Origin: Clarkia xantiana subsp. parviflora
Taxonomy: Eukaryota; Streptophyta; Magnoliopsida; Myrtales; Onagraceae
NCBI GenBank assembly: GCA_036873135.1
Contig: JAPTYO010000018.1
Span: forward strand, 6,563,503-6,627,502
Direction of reading: 5' to 3'
Length of the DNA: 64,000 nt
Part shown: positions 24,000-36,005 of the stretch, piece by piece
Layout of the letters: each line of letters opens with the position of its first letter
How positions within the stretch are numbered: the stretch's first letter is position 1
Notes under the pieces: model-generated
The model's input: the letters and a program-made list of their open reading frames with translations, nothing else
Told to the model about the DNA's origin: nothing
The model's database searches: none
Made by a program: the position numbers and the translations under genes

Positions 24000-24692
24000 T
24001 GATGGGTTCGACTATAGCCGTCAGGCCCTTTAACGGTGAGGAAACGGCAAACAGGCCCACCAGGCCCAAAATGAAGGTTAAGATGACCTAGGAGAAGGGT
24101 CCCGACGAAGGGAGTCCCGACGATAAAAGGTCCCGACAGAGTCGGTCCCGATAGTGGAGCTGCTCCCGATGAGAAGCCTTTAAGTAGGCCCCGATGATGA
24201 ATCCCTGAGAATGATTGGCCCTGTCACGATGACGAGGGGCCCCGAGCGGTGACACAACGAGATAATTCTGGAGTCCCCGACGGGAGTCGGGACTCGATTA
24301 TCAGAGGATAAGGCCAAGATATGCGGGGCGTGGCCGAGATACGCGGAACGTGGTTAAGATACACGGAGCGTGGCCGAGATACGCGGGGCATGGCTGAGAT
24401 ACGCGAGATCACATCCGAGATACGCGGGATACGGGCTAACCACCCCCAACGGTTCGCCAGGTACCTGAGGCATCTCTTTGCCTATAAAAGGGCAGGAGAT
24501 CACCTCAGAAGAGTTACGTTGAATTCAATATACTTTGAGATTACTGCTTGCCAGTCATACGAGATACTCATTTAAGCATCGGAGAGGGATTCTGGGTCAC
24601 CGCCCAGTCTATCCCCTCTTGCAGGATTGCGTGGAGCTAAGGAGCTTGGATTTCCGTCAAAGTCCGTACCGGAGTTCCACCGTGATCCAACA
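24000..24692 (+). repeat. 3' LTR of element B
   Basis: 693 bp, TG...CA. It is about 98% identical to 13841-14537 by eye and lacks GAAG (or an equivalent 4 bp) near position 165 of the LTR. Confidence 0.95.
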
Positions 24693-24697
24693 CTCCC
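24693..24697. repeat. Target site duplication, right, of element B
   Basis: CTCCC, matching 13836-13840. Confidence 0.96.
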
Positions 24698-26138
24698 GAC
24701 AATGGTTGGTGTCGTGACCATTTGCACGGTGAAATCGGCATTAGCGATCCGTGCGGGATCCCAAGAATTATCCATCCTTCTTTGGGGGATACCTGGAGAT
24801 ACCTTGTCGTTCCATGAGCGTTAGTACCTCCGCCATGGAGCAGTTGAGAGGAATGTCGAGATCCTCCCGCTTGTCCTTCCTTGAAGAACGCCTATCATCT
24901 CTCCGATCAGAGTGGCCTCGGTTCCGACTGTTCTCGGGTTTACCCTTTGACTTACGATCGTCGAAAGGTTTAACCGACTGCTTCCCTTTATTCGACTTCG
25001 GGGGCTCCAGCTCTCAAGCGGCTATCTTCGACTCCTGGACATCGATTTGCCGTTTCACCCTCTTTTGTAGTGCCTCCATATTCCACACGGCTTTCTCAGC
25101 CACATTGTGCATTAGGTTGGAACCGTAGGGGGCCGTTAGGTTCCGAATGAAGGTACGGATGGTTTCACCCTCCGAGATCTCCTCATCAATCTCCACCACA
25201 CTGGCAGTGTACCGCTGGTAATAGTGCGCCAGCGATTCGTCGGGGCTCTGTACCACCTGGGTCAGGGACCTCACACTCTTCAGCAAACGTCTACGACCCT
25301 GGTACTGCTGAATGAACCGGTCGTGCATATCTGCCCAGCAAGTAATGCAGCCTGGGGGCAGACTAAAGAACCAGGTCAGGGCTCTTTCCCCAAGTGTGTT
25401 CGGGAACAGCGTACACACTATATCTTCATTCGGGGCTCTTCCCAGACACGCCATGAGGTGTTTCTGGACATGACGAACCGGATCTCCTTCACCATCGTAT
25501 TCCTTTATTGTGGGGATACCTAATCCTGGCGGGGCTAGGGTATCTATGAGTCGAGGAACGAAGGGATGAGTAGATCGATCCCTCAGCTCGGACACCAGCG
25601 GCTTCTGCTCTCCCATGCAGATGTTCACGATCTTTACCACCTGATCGGGGGCGATGAGACCATTAAGGGGAATGGTCCTGTGCTGTATTGGTCCTGGCCC
25701 ATCAACCACGAATCTCTCTGGCTGAACGGACTCTCCATTCCTGTTCTGGTCTCAGGGTTGAGCCTCCCGTACGTTCTGAACCTCTGCTGGTGAGGGCACT
25801 TCTTCTAGCGGGGGCATCTCCTCTTGCCTCCTCGCAGCCTCTCTCCGATCCAAGAGAGCCTCCACGGCTACCAAAAACATCGGCATGGCTTCTGCCACAG
25901 CCCTCGTCAGGTCCGCAGCTGGGGGAGCCTCCTGCTCCCTATTCCCCTGGTGCTGAGCAGCAACATCTTCGGGACCTTCATTATGCCCCCCTGTCTGGGA
26001 GAGCTCAGCAGCGGGATGGTTCTGGTTTTCCTCCTGTTCTGGTAGTGAATTCAGAGTCGTCGCAGCGGGATGACGGGAACCACCAGATTGTCCTTTCCTT
26101 CTTTGCTTGCCAGCCGCCATTGAACGAGTAGAAGGCAT
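24693..26138 (-). pseudogene. gag: Element A gag, broken
   Basis: The minus-strand gag starts at ATG 26138, 20 bp from the primer site. It shows the same core as B (FFSLPPG, WADMHDRF), linker, and a knuckle (CRFHRANGHDTNHC) ending at 24697, where B is inserted. The coding sequence continues at 13840. In-frame stops: 25752-25754 (CGA to TGA), 25014-25016 (GGA to TGA), and at least two more between 24700 and 24780 (DG*FLG and DR*CRF against B). It is a decayed capsid gene. Confidence 0.9.
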
Positions 26139-26157
26139 ATCAGCTTTTGGTTAGTTT

Positions 26158-26174
26158 CCCACAGACGGCGCCAA
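26158..26174 (-). other. Primer binding site of element A
   Basis: Minus strand TTGGCGCCGTCTGTGGG adjoins the 5' LTR. Confidence 0.88.
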
Positions 26175-26890
26175 TTTTGGATCACGGTGGAACTCCGGTA
26201 CGGTCTTTGACGGCGATCCTAGCTCCTTTGCTCCACGTGGTCCTGCAAAGAGGGGATAGACCGGGCGGTGACCCAGAATCCCTCTCCGATGCTTAAATGA
26301 GTATCTCGTATGGACTGGCAAGCAGTAATCTCAAAGTGTATAACACAACGTAATCGATCTGAGGTGAACTTTGCCTTTTTATAGGCGAAGAGGTACCTCA
26401 GTTACCTGGTGAACCGTTGGGGGTGGTTAGCCCGTATCCCGCGTATCTCGGGTGTGATCCCGCCTATCTAGGCCATGATCTCGCTTATCTCGGCCACGCC
26501 CCGCGTATCTCGGCCATGCTCCGTGTATCTTAACCACGTTCCGTGTATCTCGGCCACGCCCCGCGTATCTCGGCCTTATCCTCTGATAACGAGTCCCGAC
26601 TAACATCGGGGACTCCAGACTTATCTCGTTGTGTCACCGCTCGGGGCCCCTCGTCATCGTGACAGGGCCTATTGTTCTCAGGGATTCATCATCGGGGCCT
26701 ACTCAGAGGCATCTTGTGGGGGGCGTTCAGCTCACCTATCGGGACCGACTCTGTCGGTACCTTTCATCATCGGGACTCCCTACGTCGGGACCCTTTGCCT
26801 AGGCCATCTTGGCCTTCGTTTAGGGCCCACCGGGCCTATTTTCCGTTTCCTCACCATTAAAGGGCCTAACGGATATAGTCGGACCCATCA
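26175..26890 (-). repeat. 5' LTR of element A
   Basis: 716 bp, the same length as the partner at 5049-5764. On the minus strand it starts TGATGGGTCC and ends CCAAAA, so the canonical terminal CA has become AA. TATAAAAAG and the GATACGCGG cluster are present. Confidence 0.95.
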
Positions 26891-29281
26891 CTCGCGACCC
26901 TCCTCGCGACCCTCCTGACGACCCTCCTCGCGACCTTGAGCCTTTGCCTCTGCCAGCCTGGCAGGAAATTCAGCCTTCTCGGCCTCAAGTCCCACCTTAG
27001 CTTCTTCGAGAATGCTCTTCTCGAGGGCGAATTGCCTCTTCTCCGCCTCGTGCAGCTGCTGTTCCTCTTTGAGCATCCTCCGCTCTCGACGCAGCACGGC
27101 TTCATGATCATGGACCTGCTTTTGCAAGTCCATAGCCTTCTGGCCGAGGAGGGACTGCTCCTTAGCTATCTTCTCCCTTGCCGCCACAGCATCGGCAAGG
27201 TCCTCCTGGAGCTTGGCCAAGGCTCTGGGGTCCGACCTGGCTTGCTCATCCTCCAAAGCACCCTTCAGAGCCAGGATGTCCAAAGCAGCGCTGTTGGTTC
27301 GCAGTTTCCTAAGGCAAAAGGAGAAGGGATTAAGGTCCGATAATTGAAGGCAAGAACAACGAAGGCAAGAATAATAGCAAGAGTAAGTTTTACCTCCATC
27401 CGACGGATAGCCATGTCGCGAAGGTCCTCCTCGATATATTCCCGTGCCAAGGAGATTGGGCGTCTCAAGGCTGGTGGAATTGACCCTGCCAGCAGATGCA
27501 TGGCCAATTCTGGCTGAAGGTCTCCCCGTTGGAGTGGGACCCCTTAAAGAGACTCGATCGGGTTCCAGGGAATCGTCTCTTGATCGGGGGTGTAAACCTG
27601 GTAAAGGTTCCCATCCACGGGGAGAGGAGGGATGACCTTGGAAGCCTCCGTCGGAGGAGCCTCGGTCGGAGGCTCCAGAGTTGGAGAGCGCAGATCCAGG
27701 GGAGGACTCCGAGACACGTCCTCCACAGTTGGCCTCAGGATGCTCTGCCTTGGCCTTTGGCGGGGAATCAGGCCATCAGTCGGCTCCTCGGAGGAGGGGG
27801 AAGCCTCCAAGTTGGTCACCTGACGGAACTGAGCTTCCGTCGGGGCATCCTCGGTCATTGGCACCTGTGGAGTCGCAGCCCCCGCTGGAGTTGCAGCCTT
27901 CGTCGGAGTAAGAGCCTCCGATGGACCTGCGGTTGCGGGACGAATGAAGTCAGGAAGTGTATTATTCGGACACCAGATGATACCTCGCGGGACGTGTTGG
28001 TCCTTTCCAAAGAAGTTGTAGTATCCCGCCTTGAGGACGCGGGGGGTTTCTCCTCGAAGTATATATTTGATTTCTCGGACCCGCGATTCTCGGTCAGCAG
28101 TGATAAACTCCTCGGGAACCAACCTTCTATATTTCTTAATAGTGTGGCGAACGCGCTTACCTTCCTCGGCAGTGGTGACACCGAAGGCTTTGTCTATCTC
28201 CTCTCTTCTGGCCCGCTTGGCCATCCCGACCTGTTCCTCGGTCGGAGGAGCTGCAGAAGAAGAGGCCCCCCTCTTCAAGGACTTCCGCCTTCGCTTGGAG
28301 GAGCCTTGAACAGCATCAGTCTCCCCCTGCTTCAACACGAGATGGGTCAGCAGAGATGCCTTCTTGGCTGCAAAAATAAAAATAAAAGGCAGTTAGAAGT
28401 GTTACCCAAATAACCAGGTTGTCAGAAATTGAATCGAGGAGTTGGACCCCGATCTGGATCAGGTCCCCCTCCACGAGCTTGTTGGCGTCGAGGGGAGCGA
28501 AGGATTCCCCCCAACGGTAAAGCTGAACCAGCTGAAGAGTGTTGAAGTCATCCTCGGTGTAGACTTCAAACTTGGGGGCAGGGTCCACCACAACCTCCCA
28601 TCGGGGCCATGGGATAGAGCTGTTCTGAACGAAGAAGTAGTACTTCTTCCATCCACTGTTGTCGGACCCCGAGTCACGAACGAGCCCCCGATCCTTGTTA
28701 AACTTCCAGGTCTCACCATCCCAGCCGAACCGAGAAAGTTGCTCCCTGGTCCATTTGGGGAGTTGGGGGGGAAGGAGCAGACGCCAGCCTTGTTACACTT
28801 CATCCCGTAAAAGGTGCGGAAGAGCACCAAGTTGTACGTCCATTGTTGGCGGAGGCACAGAACCTGGAAGGCGTTCCACACGCGGATAGCGTGTGGGGAG
28901 AAGGTGGATGGATGCGTCTGATAGAAGTTGCACATCTCAACCAGATTCCCGCAGGAGGGGAATCGGATCCCGGCGCTTATTTGTCCCACAGAGACGAACA
29001 CCTCTCCTTCACGAGGACGGGTGACTATGTGCTTTCTACTGGTGGCTTGGTGAGAGTCATAGGGAAACCGAGGTTCCCAGGCCGACGTAATGCAGCCTTC
29101 CCGGAGAGCAGCTTCATAGAGGCTCTCAGAGATTTCGTTAACAGCAAGTTCAAAAGTAAAGGGGTTCCTTCCCCCGGAACTGGCCTCGTCTAAAAACGGC
29201 CATAACAGGAAAACTTAGGAAAGGAAAAGAAGGTAATATCCGTAAATCACAGAGGCAAAAAAGGAAAACCTTACCAGACAT
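26891..29281 (-). pseudogene. Antisense gene (aORF) of element O, exons 1 to 4 (part)
   Basis: Minus-strand exons: 29281-29275 (ATGTCTG), 29189-28406, 28362-27394 (969 nt, a multiple of three), and a last exon from about 27306 down to 26891, finishing at 5048-4729. Exon 2 has the REGCITSAWEPRFPY, AGIRFPSCGNLVEM and YGMKCNKAGVC blocks, but a 1-nt shift in a C-run near 28765 breaks it. Exon 3 has a basic patch and VLKAGYYNFFGKDQHV, with a stop at 27544-27546. Exon 4 is Lys/Glu/Gln-rich with heptad character and a Gly/Arg/Glu repeat (REEGRQEGREEGRE) at the A insertion point. This copy is clearly more diverged than those of A, B and P. Confidence 0.8.
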
Positions 29282-29447
29282 AGTAGATGGTTGATTGGAG
29301 AAGACGAAGAAAGATCTTAACGGCTGGAGGCCTTGGATCACCGGAAAATCATACGAAACTTGGAGGAAAAGCTTCGAGGTTTGATAATGGCAGAGTTTCC
29401 AGAAATCAGAACGGTAGGGAAGAAGTGAATAGTGCCAGGGTTTTGGC

Positions 29448-29454
29448 TTTTATA
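29448..29454 (-). promoter_or_regulatory. TATA box of O's antisense gene
   Basis: Minus strand TATAAAAGCC, about 165 bp before the antisense ATG, followed by AACCCTGG, is equivalent to the boxes in A and B. Confidence 0.55.
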
Positions 29455-29861
29455 GACAAAAGGACAACTGGACAGATTCAAATCTGGACCGTTGAAGATG
29501 AAACGACTCAATCTGGATCGCCGAGATTATAGGGGACAGTACGGATGAGACGTTAGTGACGTCATATTGCTTTTTCAGAAAGTAACAGTCACGCCGGCTT
29601 AGGCGTCGTTTCATTATCCCTAGCATTTAATGGTGCAGTAACGGTGCAGTAACCGAGGAGTCTCCTCGGATTTGGCAATTGTCCTTGAAGTCTCGAGGAA
29701 GTATGAGTGAGAAGCTCTGTAATTCAAGAGTTGTGCTCAAGGTAAAAGCCTCCGATGGTAGTATCGGGAGGTCTGAAGATGAAAGCCTTCGACGATGAAG
29801 TCGGGAGGTCTGGAGTTAGAAGACACGACGGACTGCAAGTCCCCCATGTCTTGGGGGCAAA

Positions 29862-30599
29862 TGATGGGTTCCGATGTAATCGTTAGCCCCGTTAACAGCC
29901 AATAAACAGCGAGTAAGCCTAGTGGGCCTTGTAAAAGACCTAGAAGGTCCAGAAGCACGGTATGAAGGGTCCCGACGAGATCGGTCCCGATATATGAGCT
30001 GAATGCTCCCGACGAGAAGCCTCTGAGTAGGCCCCGATATGCCTTTGAGAAGGCCCCGATAATAAAGCCCCGAGAAAGCTGGCTCTGTCTCGTGAGACGA
30101 GGGGTCCTGGGTGGTGACCTAGAATGAGATAACTCTGGAGTCCCCGATATGGATTGGGACTTGTGATCAGAGGATAAGACCAAGAAACCCGCCTACTAGA
30201 TAGAGTAGTGGGGAAACGGTTAAGATGCAGATAACCTCCCCTAAGATACGCAGGGCATACCCGAGATACGCGGAACGTGGGCGAGATACGCAGAACGTGG
30301 GGCGAGATACACGGAATCCCGAACGAGATATACGGAACGTGGGTAAAACTGCCAGGCGCGGTTACAGGTAACTGAGATAACTTCCCCTCCTATATAAAGG
30401 AGGAAGTTACCTAAGAAAACAGATATTCTAATACGAACTTTAACTTTTGCTATCCACCACATCGTTCAAGCTCTCATTTAAGCATCGGAGAGGGATTCTG
30501 GGTCACCACCCAGGTCATCCCCTTTTGCAGGATTACGCGGATCCCAGGAGTTCAAGCTTTCCGTCAAGAACGTAACGGAGCTTCGACCGTGATCCAAAA
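29862..30599 (+). repeat. 3' LTR of element O
   Basis: About 738 bp. It starts TGATGGGTTCCG after GTCTTGGGGGCAAA and ends GATCCAAAA. It has TATATAAAGG near 30392, GCATCGGAGAGGGATTC near 30483, and GATACGC repeats at about 30245-30345. It is more diverged from the A and B LTRs than those are from each other. The next five bases, GCTGC, should be the target duplication, but its partner is off the window. Confidence 0.9.
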
Positions 30600-32317
30600 G
30601 CTGCTGCTTCGTCGGGATCTCCCTCCGCGGAGAGAACTAAGCGGAGCCGCGTGGAGGTGGACAGACTCTTCGATGTCCAAAATGCTGAAGAAAGTAAACA
30701 GCTCCGCCTAGCTATTAAATCATACAGGAAGAAAGTTCCTAAGGAGTTGGTCCCTTCGACCATGGAGGCCCGCATCGAAGAGATTAAACGTGTCCTCCGA
30801 GGGGAAACTCCCCGCATCCTCAAGGCGGGCTACTACAACTACCACGGGAAAGACCAATACGTTTCTCGGCGCGTCGTTTGGTGTAAGGACCCTGATCAAC
30901 TTCCTGACTATATTTCTGAAGCATCTCGTCCTCTAGGTGCAGGTCACTCAGGAGCTCAGTCGGGTGCTGGAGCTTCAGCAGGGGCGCCTCCTTCAGCAGG
31001 GGCACCACTTTCCGGTGCTCGAGGTGGAGAAGGCCACCCTCAACCTCCTGCCCCGATGGGATCAGGGGCTGGAGAGACCCCGACCGGCGATCAATTTCGT
31101 CGGGTGGAAAATCTGGACTCCTCCGAGGAGACAGACGAGGGCACAGGCTTGATTCGTCATCGGGGGACGAGGCAGTCCCCCCTGAAACCAACCTCCAAGG
31201 GACTGCCCCCCTCACCTTCTTCGCAACAGCGGCAGCCGTCGCCCATCCACAGTTTCACTCCCTCCCCGACCCAGGGCGAGTCGGAGATGCACCCCTCCAC
31301 GACTCGAGTCGGTCCTCCCCCTCTCCCCCTGGACGGGAGCTTCTACAAAGTTTATGACCCCAGCCAGAAGGAGGCTCCCTGGACCCCGATCCAAATGCTG
31401 CAAGGGGTCCAGCTCCGACAGGGTGACACATACCCAGAGCTGGGTCTACATCTGCTGGCAGGCTCAATTCTGCCATCTCTGAAGTTCCCGATTTCCCTGG
31501 ATCGGGAGGGCATCCGCAGGGATGTTCACGAAATTTCTATTCGTCGGATAGAGGTGAGGTTCCTATTTTCTCCCCTTCATCAATAAGGCAGAATATTCAT
31601 ATGCTAACACTTTTCTTCTTTCCTTCGCAGGAGCTGGCGGACATAAACCGCTGCTTCGGTTACATCTTTGCCCTCGAGGAGGCCCTGGAGAAGGAGCGGG
31701 AAAAGGGGGCTCCTGCAGTTAGCCAAGCTTGAGGAGGATCTCGCGGCCTCCGAGTCTTCGAGGGGAAAACTGGCCAAGGAACAGGCCCTCCTCGACCGAA
31801 AGACTCGGGACCTCCAAAAGTAGGTTCATGACTTCGAGGGGCTGCTAAAGCGGGAGCAGCAGGAGCGACAAAAGGATGCAGAAGCTCGGGACAAACTTGT
31901 CCTTGAGAAGAAGGCTCTGGAGGAGCAAATTGCTGAGGTTCCTGCGAAGCTGGTCGCGGATGAGACCAAGGGCCGGGAAGATTATCGGGAGTCCGAGGAC
32001 TTCCAAGCTGACGCAGTGAAATTCTGCACCGCGGATGTGGAGAACACCCTCTTCAACGCAGTCGAGGAGTTCCATCTGGAGTATGGCGACGCCATCAACT
32101 TCGACAAGTCTGCGACTCTCGCTCCCTTTGCGAAGAAGTACTTCGCCCTCTCGGAGGAGAGTGATGAGGGGAACACTCCCGCAGGTGTTGAAGACATGGC
32201 GGAGCTTCCAAGTGCCGATCCTCCGACAGTTGACCCCAGATAATCGACCCTCCAGCAGCTGAACCCGTGGAGCCTTCTGCCACTGATCTCGTGGATGCCG
32301 ACAAGGACCAAGCTTAA
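30600..32317 (+). pseudogene. Antisense gene (aORF) of element P, exons 3 and 4
   Basis: O is inserted in exon 3 just before the KRSRVEVDRLFDVQ block. From 30600 the frame is open for 318 codons to the donor (GAG then GTGAGG, 31551-31556); the intron is 31554-31630 (77 nt, acceptor TTCGCAG). Exon 3 shows VLRGETPRILKAGYYNYHG, GKDQYVSRRVVWC, a Gly/Ala/Pro-rich middle, and LHLLAGSILP. Exon 4 (31631-32317) has a coiled-coil-like stretch with a frameshift near 31710, a TAG at 31821-31823 and an early stop near 32240; the original TAA is 32315-32317. Exon 3 here is the best preserved copy of that exon. Confidence 0.82.
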
Positions 32318-32842
32318 ATGCTCTATCTTCATAATCCTTGTAATTTTCCTTTCCTTGTAATGCATCCTCGGGCCTTTGAGCCCTCATCAATATCAAACTA
32401 TCTTAGTTCCGATTTTTCATTGCACTTCTCAAAGCGACTTACCTATGCCACTTAAGGCGAAACCTCGCCACTTAAGACATTTCAACACATCACTTAAGAC
32501 GATTTAATCCCGTGCACCACTTAAGGCGACTTAATCTCGTGCACCACTCAAGGCGACTTTTTCTCGTGCACCACTTAAGGCGACTTAATAACACTCAGAA
32601 TAAATCTAAGAACCATGCATCACTTAAGATGACTTAACAACTTGCACCACTTAAGGAGACTTAACAACACTTACAATAAATCTAAGAACAATCTAATTGG
32701 AAGCAACCTCTTTATTCATTGAAGGCTCAAAATATGCTTACATTGAATCAAACGATAGATAACTTGCACCACTTAAGGCGACTTTACATCGGGCACCAGT
32801 TAAGGCGACTTTTCATCGGGCACCACTTAAGGCGACTTTTCA
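32318..32842 (-). repeat. Tandem-repeat 3' region of element P
   Basis: Minus-strand repeats of AAGTCGCCTTAAGTGGTGCA with CTTAGATTTATTCTGAG-type hairpins, and AATAAAGAGGTTGCTTCC near 32698-32718. The array is shorter than in A or B. Confidence 0.85.
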
Positions 32843-35800
32843 TCAAGCATGACATTTCTTCAAGTGTTCGCCACTGAAAGAATGCTTCAATACTCTGCCA
32901 TCAAGGTCTTCCAACTTGTACGCATTTGGAGCTGGCATCCCCACGACCTTATAAGGTCCTTCCCATTTTGGTGACATCTTGTTGATCCGATCCAAAAGGG
33001 TAAACTCGTTCCGACGCCAGACCAGCTCTCCAACGAAGAACTGTCGGGACTTAACTCGCCGATTGTAATATCTGGCCGTCGCCAAACGCATTCGAGCCTG
33101 GACTTCATCATCATCTCGCCTCTTTTCCTCGAGCAAGTCCAGTTCCAGACGTCTCATTTCATCATTTGTCAGAGGCTCGTAATACCTCATCCGATGGGAC
33201 GCTACAGCTATTTCCACGGGAGCAACGGCCTCCGTGCCATAAACAAGGCCAAACGGAGTCTCCCCAGTTGATCGTTTGGGCGTCGTTCTAACAGCCCAAA
33301 GCACATTTTCCAGCTCGTTCAGTCATTTGCCCTTCAAGGCGTAGACCCTCTTCTTCAGGCCATCCATCACAATTTTGTTGGCTGACTCCACTTGTCCATT
33401 AGTTTGAGCATGATGGACAGAAGCTGTCTGATGCTCGATATTCAGCTCCTCCAGATACTCCTTCATTTGAGCCCCGTTAAACGGTGGACCATTATCGCTG
33501 ATCACCACCTTAGGAATCCCGTATCTGGATATAATATGGGTCTGAAGAAACTTGACAAATTGGTTCCCCGTCGTCTTGGCCAATGCCTTAGCTTCTATCC
33601 ATTTCGAAAAATAGTCAAAGGCCACAAGCAAATACTTACACTGACCTTGTGCCTGTGGGAGGGGTCCCACCAAGTCGATACCCCACTGCGCGAAGGGCCA
33701 AGCACTCCTGATGGACATCAAATAAGCAGCCGGAGCCACGATATTCGGGGCATACCTCTGGCACGCATCACAAGATCGGACTAACAACGTCGCCTCCTTC
33801 CTCATCGAAGGCCAGTAATATCCCAAATTCAACCCTTTCCTCGTAATGGATCGGGCCCCTTCATGACAAGCCGCGACCCCTTCATGCACTTCCCTAAGGA
33901 TCCGACTTGTGTCGGGCTCAGCCACACATTTCAAGTAAGGAGTCGAGAACCACCCCTTTTTGTACAGCTGATTGTCCACCAGCACGTAATTAACCGCGAT
34001 CCGGCGTATCCTGTCAGCTACCACTCCATCGTCGGGGACAGCCCCTGTGGCCAAGTACGCGACTAACGGGGTCATCCAAGTGGGTTCCTCCTCCGATCCT
34101 ACTTCAATAGCACACACCTCCGATGGGTCGGTGGTTGATAAGATCACCTTCTCCAAGAAGTGCACCTTCCGATTTTCTTCTAGAGGTGCCCCCAAGGCGA
34201 ATTTGCTCAAGGCATCTGCTTCCGCGTTTTCCTCCCTCGGGACTGCCTCGATGTCGAAACTTTTGAAGCTCTCCTTCAATATTTGCACCTCGCGAAGGTA
34301 ATTTCTCATCATCGGGCTCTTCGCCTTTTATCGTCCTTGGACTTGATTCACAATCAGGCCTGCGTCACATTTCACCCTTAAGTGACCAACTCCCGTACCT
34401 TTGGCAATTTTGAGGCCTGTAATAAGAGCCTCATACTCAGATTCGTTGTTGGTGGCCCTAAACGTTAAGGCCAAAGCATATCGAAGGGGCTCACCCCCGC
34501 CTGGAGGTATCAGTACAAACCCTGCTCCTGATCCATCTGAACTCGAAGAGCCATCCGTGTACATTTCCCAAGTATTTTCCTCATTTGGCTGTTCTGATTG
34601 CTCTGCCATTTCTGGTTGTTCTGCCCTCGGAACCTCCATGGTTGCCCCCTCTGCAGGGCCCGCTTCTTCTAGATCGGGGGCTGTAGACTCTGCTATGAAA
34701 TCCGCCAATGCCTGGCCCTTAATAGTCGTTCTCGGAGCAAAGTGAATACGGAACTCACTAAGCTCAACTGCCCATTTCACCAATCTCCCTGACGCATCAG
34801 GTCGGTTCAAAAAAAGCTTCAAAGGTTGATTCGTCAACACAGTAATCTCATGCGCATGGAAGTAAGGCCTTAGCTTCCGAGCAGTAATGATCAACACAAA
34901 AAGATACTTCTCAACGGCGGGATAATTCATTTCAGATTTGGAAAACGCCTTGCTTACATAATAAACGGGGACTTGATTACCCTGGACAATCTTCACTAAC
35001 ACAGAGCTAATAGCAAACTCAGAAACAGCCAAATAAAGATAGAGTGGCTCGCTTGGGATCGGTTTCGCCAACGGCGGGAGGGTGCGAAGGTGCTGCTTGA
35101 GTGCCTGGAATGCCTCTTCACACTTGGCAGTCCACTCAAACTTCTTGTTGGCCCTCAACACTTCAAAAATTGCATAGATCGGTCACTTGCCTTGGATAGG
35201 AAGCGATTCATTGCAGCTAGTCGGCCATTCAGCACTTGCACCTCTCGATGATTTATCGGAGACTGCATCTCCTCGATTGCTCTCAGCTTCTCGGGGTTCA
35301 CCTCAATTCCTCTTTGGCTTACCATAAAGCCCAAAAACTTTCCAGAGTGCACTCCGAAGGCACACTTGGTCGGGTTCAAGCGAACCTGATGAAGCCTCAT
35401 CCGCTCAAACGCCGTGGCTAAGTTGTGAACATGATCCTCAGTCTGTCGGGACTTCACCAGCATATCATCCACACAAGCCTCCATGGTTTTCCCCAGCATG
35501 TCCCCGAATAGCTTGTTCACTATCCTTTAATAAGTTTCCCCGGCATTGATCAATCCAAAGGGCATGACATCGTAGTGATAGATGTCACTATCAGCATAAA
35601 AAGCAGTGTGGGGGGCATCTTCCTTAGCCATCTTGATCTGATTATAGCCCGAGTAAGCATCCATGAAGCTCAGCAATTCATGTCCCGACGTAGCATCCAC
35701 CAACTGGTCGATTCTCAGAAGCGGGTAACAGTCCTTCGGGCAAGCCTTATTCAAGTCGCGGAAATCAACACACATCCGCCATTTCCCATTGCTCTTCTTC

Positions 35801-35892
35801 ACCAGAACCGGGTTGGCAACCCAAGTCTGGAATCGGGGCTCCTCGATGAATCCAGCATCGAGCAACCTGCCCACCTCCTGCTGGATCGCGAT
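32843..35892 (-). pseudogene. Element P pol, RT to integrase, broken
   Basis: This part resumes at RT from the Q insertion point (QQEVGRLLDAGF) and reads to the natural end HLKKCHA at 32843. RNase H, archaeal RNase H and integrase (ISDNGPP, NGQVES) are recognisable. Breaks: TAA at 35527-35529 in RT, a frameshift near 35160, TAC to TAA at 34328-34330, and TGG to TGA at 33323-33325. The RT catalytic box reads CVDDM instead of YVDDM (near 35475). The other half is at 50152-52690. Confidence 0.92.
35888..35892. repeat. Target site duplication, left, of element Q
   Basis: GCGAT, repeated at 50147-50151. Joining the two sides restores P's RT reading (DKRIAIQQEVG). Confidence 0.95.
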
Positions 35893-36005
35893 TGTTAGGT
35901 TCCAAAGTCTCGGGTCAACGGGCGGTCGACCTAAGCCTTGTCCCTCACTGGAGATATTGCGGGTTTGGTGCTCTCGGGTTGCGTTGTCCTAGCTTGTGTC
36001 CTTCC
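35893..36005 (-). repeat. 3' LTR of Q, outer 113 bp
   Basis: It begins TGTTAGGTTCC (plus strand) and matches 49428-49540 base for base by eye. It ends at the R target duplication CTTCC and continues at 41415. Confidence 0.93.
36001..36005. repeat. Target site duplication, left, of element R
   Basis: CTTCC, repeated at 41410-41414. The undisturbed site is visible in Q's other LTR at 49536-49540. Confidence 0.95.

Larger units (their letters stand above)
13841..24692 (+). mobile_element. Element B (Tat-type Ty3/gypsy), full length
   Basis: A 10,852-bp element with TG...CA LTRs (697 and 693 bp), primer site, gag-pol, tandem repeats, antisense gene and polypurine tract, flanked by CTCCC on both sides. 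The LTRs differ by about 15 substitutions and one 4-bp indel by eye (about 2%), consistent with insertion somewhat after A. It is the most complete family member here but is not intact: a 14-bp deletion after gag, a nonsense codon in integrase, and a protease Asp to Asn change. Confidence 0.96.
5049..26890 (-). mobile_element. Element A (Tat-type Ty3/gypsy), containing element B
   Basis: A complete element on the minus strand: 5' LTR 26175-26890, primer site 26158-26174, gag from 26138, pol down to 9677, tandem repeats, an antisense gene on the plus strand (6311-8996), and 3' LTR 5049-5764. Both LTRs are 716 bp and differ at about 18 positions by eye. It is flanked by CTCGC. Element B (13841-24692) interrupts the gag C-terminus, so A itself is about 10,990 bp. 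A sits inside O's antisense gene in the opposite orientation to O. Confidence 0.95.
26891..30599 (+). mobile_element. Element O, right part
   Basis: This is the continuation of O after the A insertion: target duplication CTCGC (26891-26895), antisense gene (minus strand, to 29281), TATA box, polypurine tract, and the 3' LTR (29862-30599). It borders P's antisense gene at 30600. The stretch 29455-29861 has no ORF of note. Confidence 0.93.
30600..35892 (-). mobile_element. Element P, middle part (Tat-type Ty3/gypsy)
   Basis: A minus-strand element with the family plan. This part holds the antisense gene from exon 3 (plus strand), the tandem repeats, and pol down from the Q insertion point. The rest is at 50152-53432. 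The antisense N-terminus and 3' LTR lie left of the window, beyond O's unseen 5' LTR. Confidence 0.92.
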
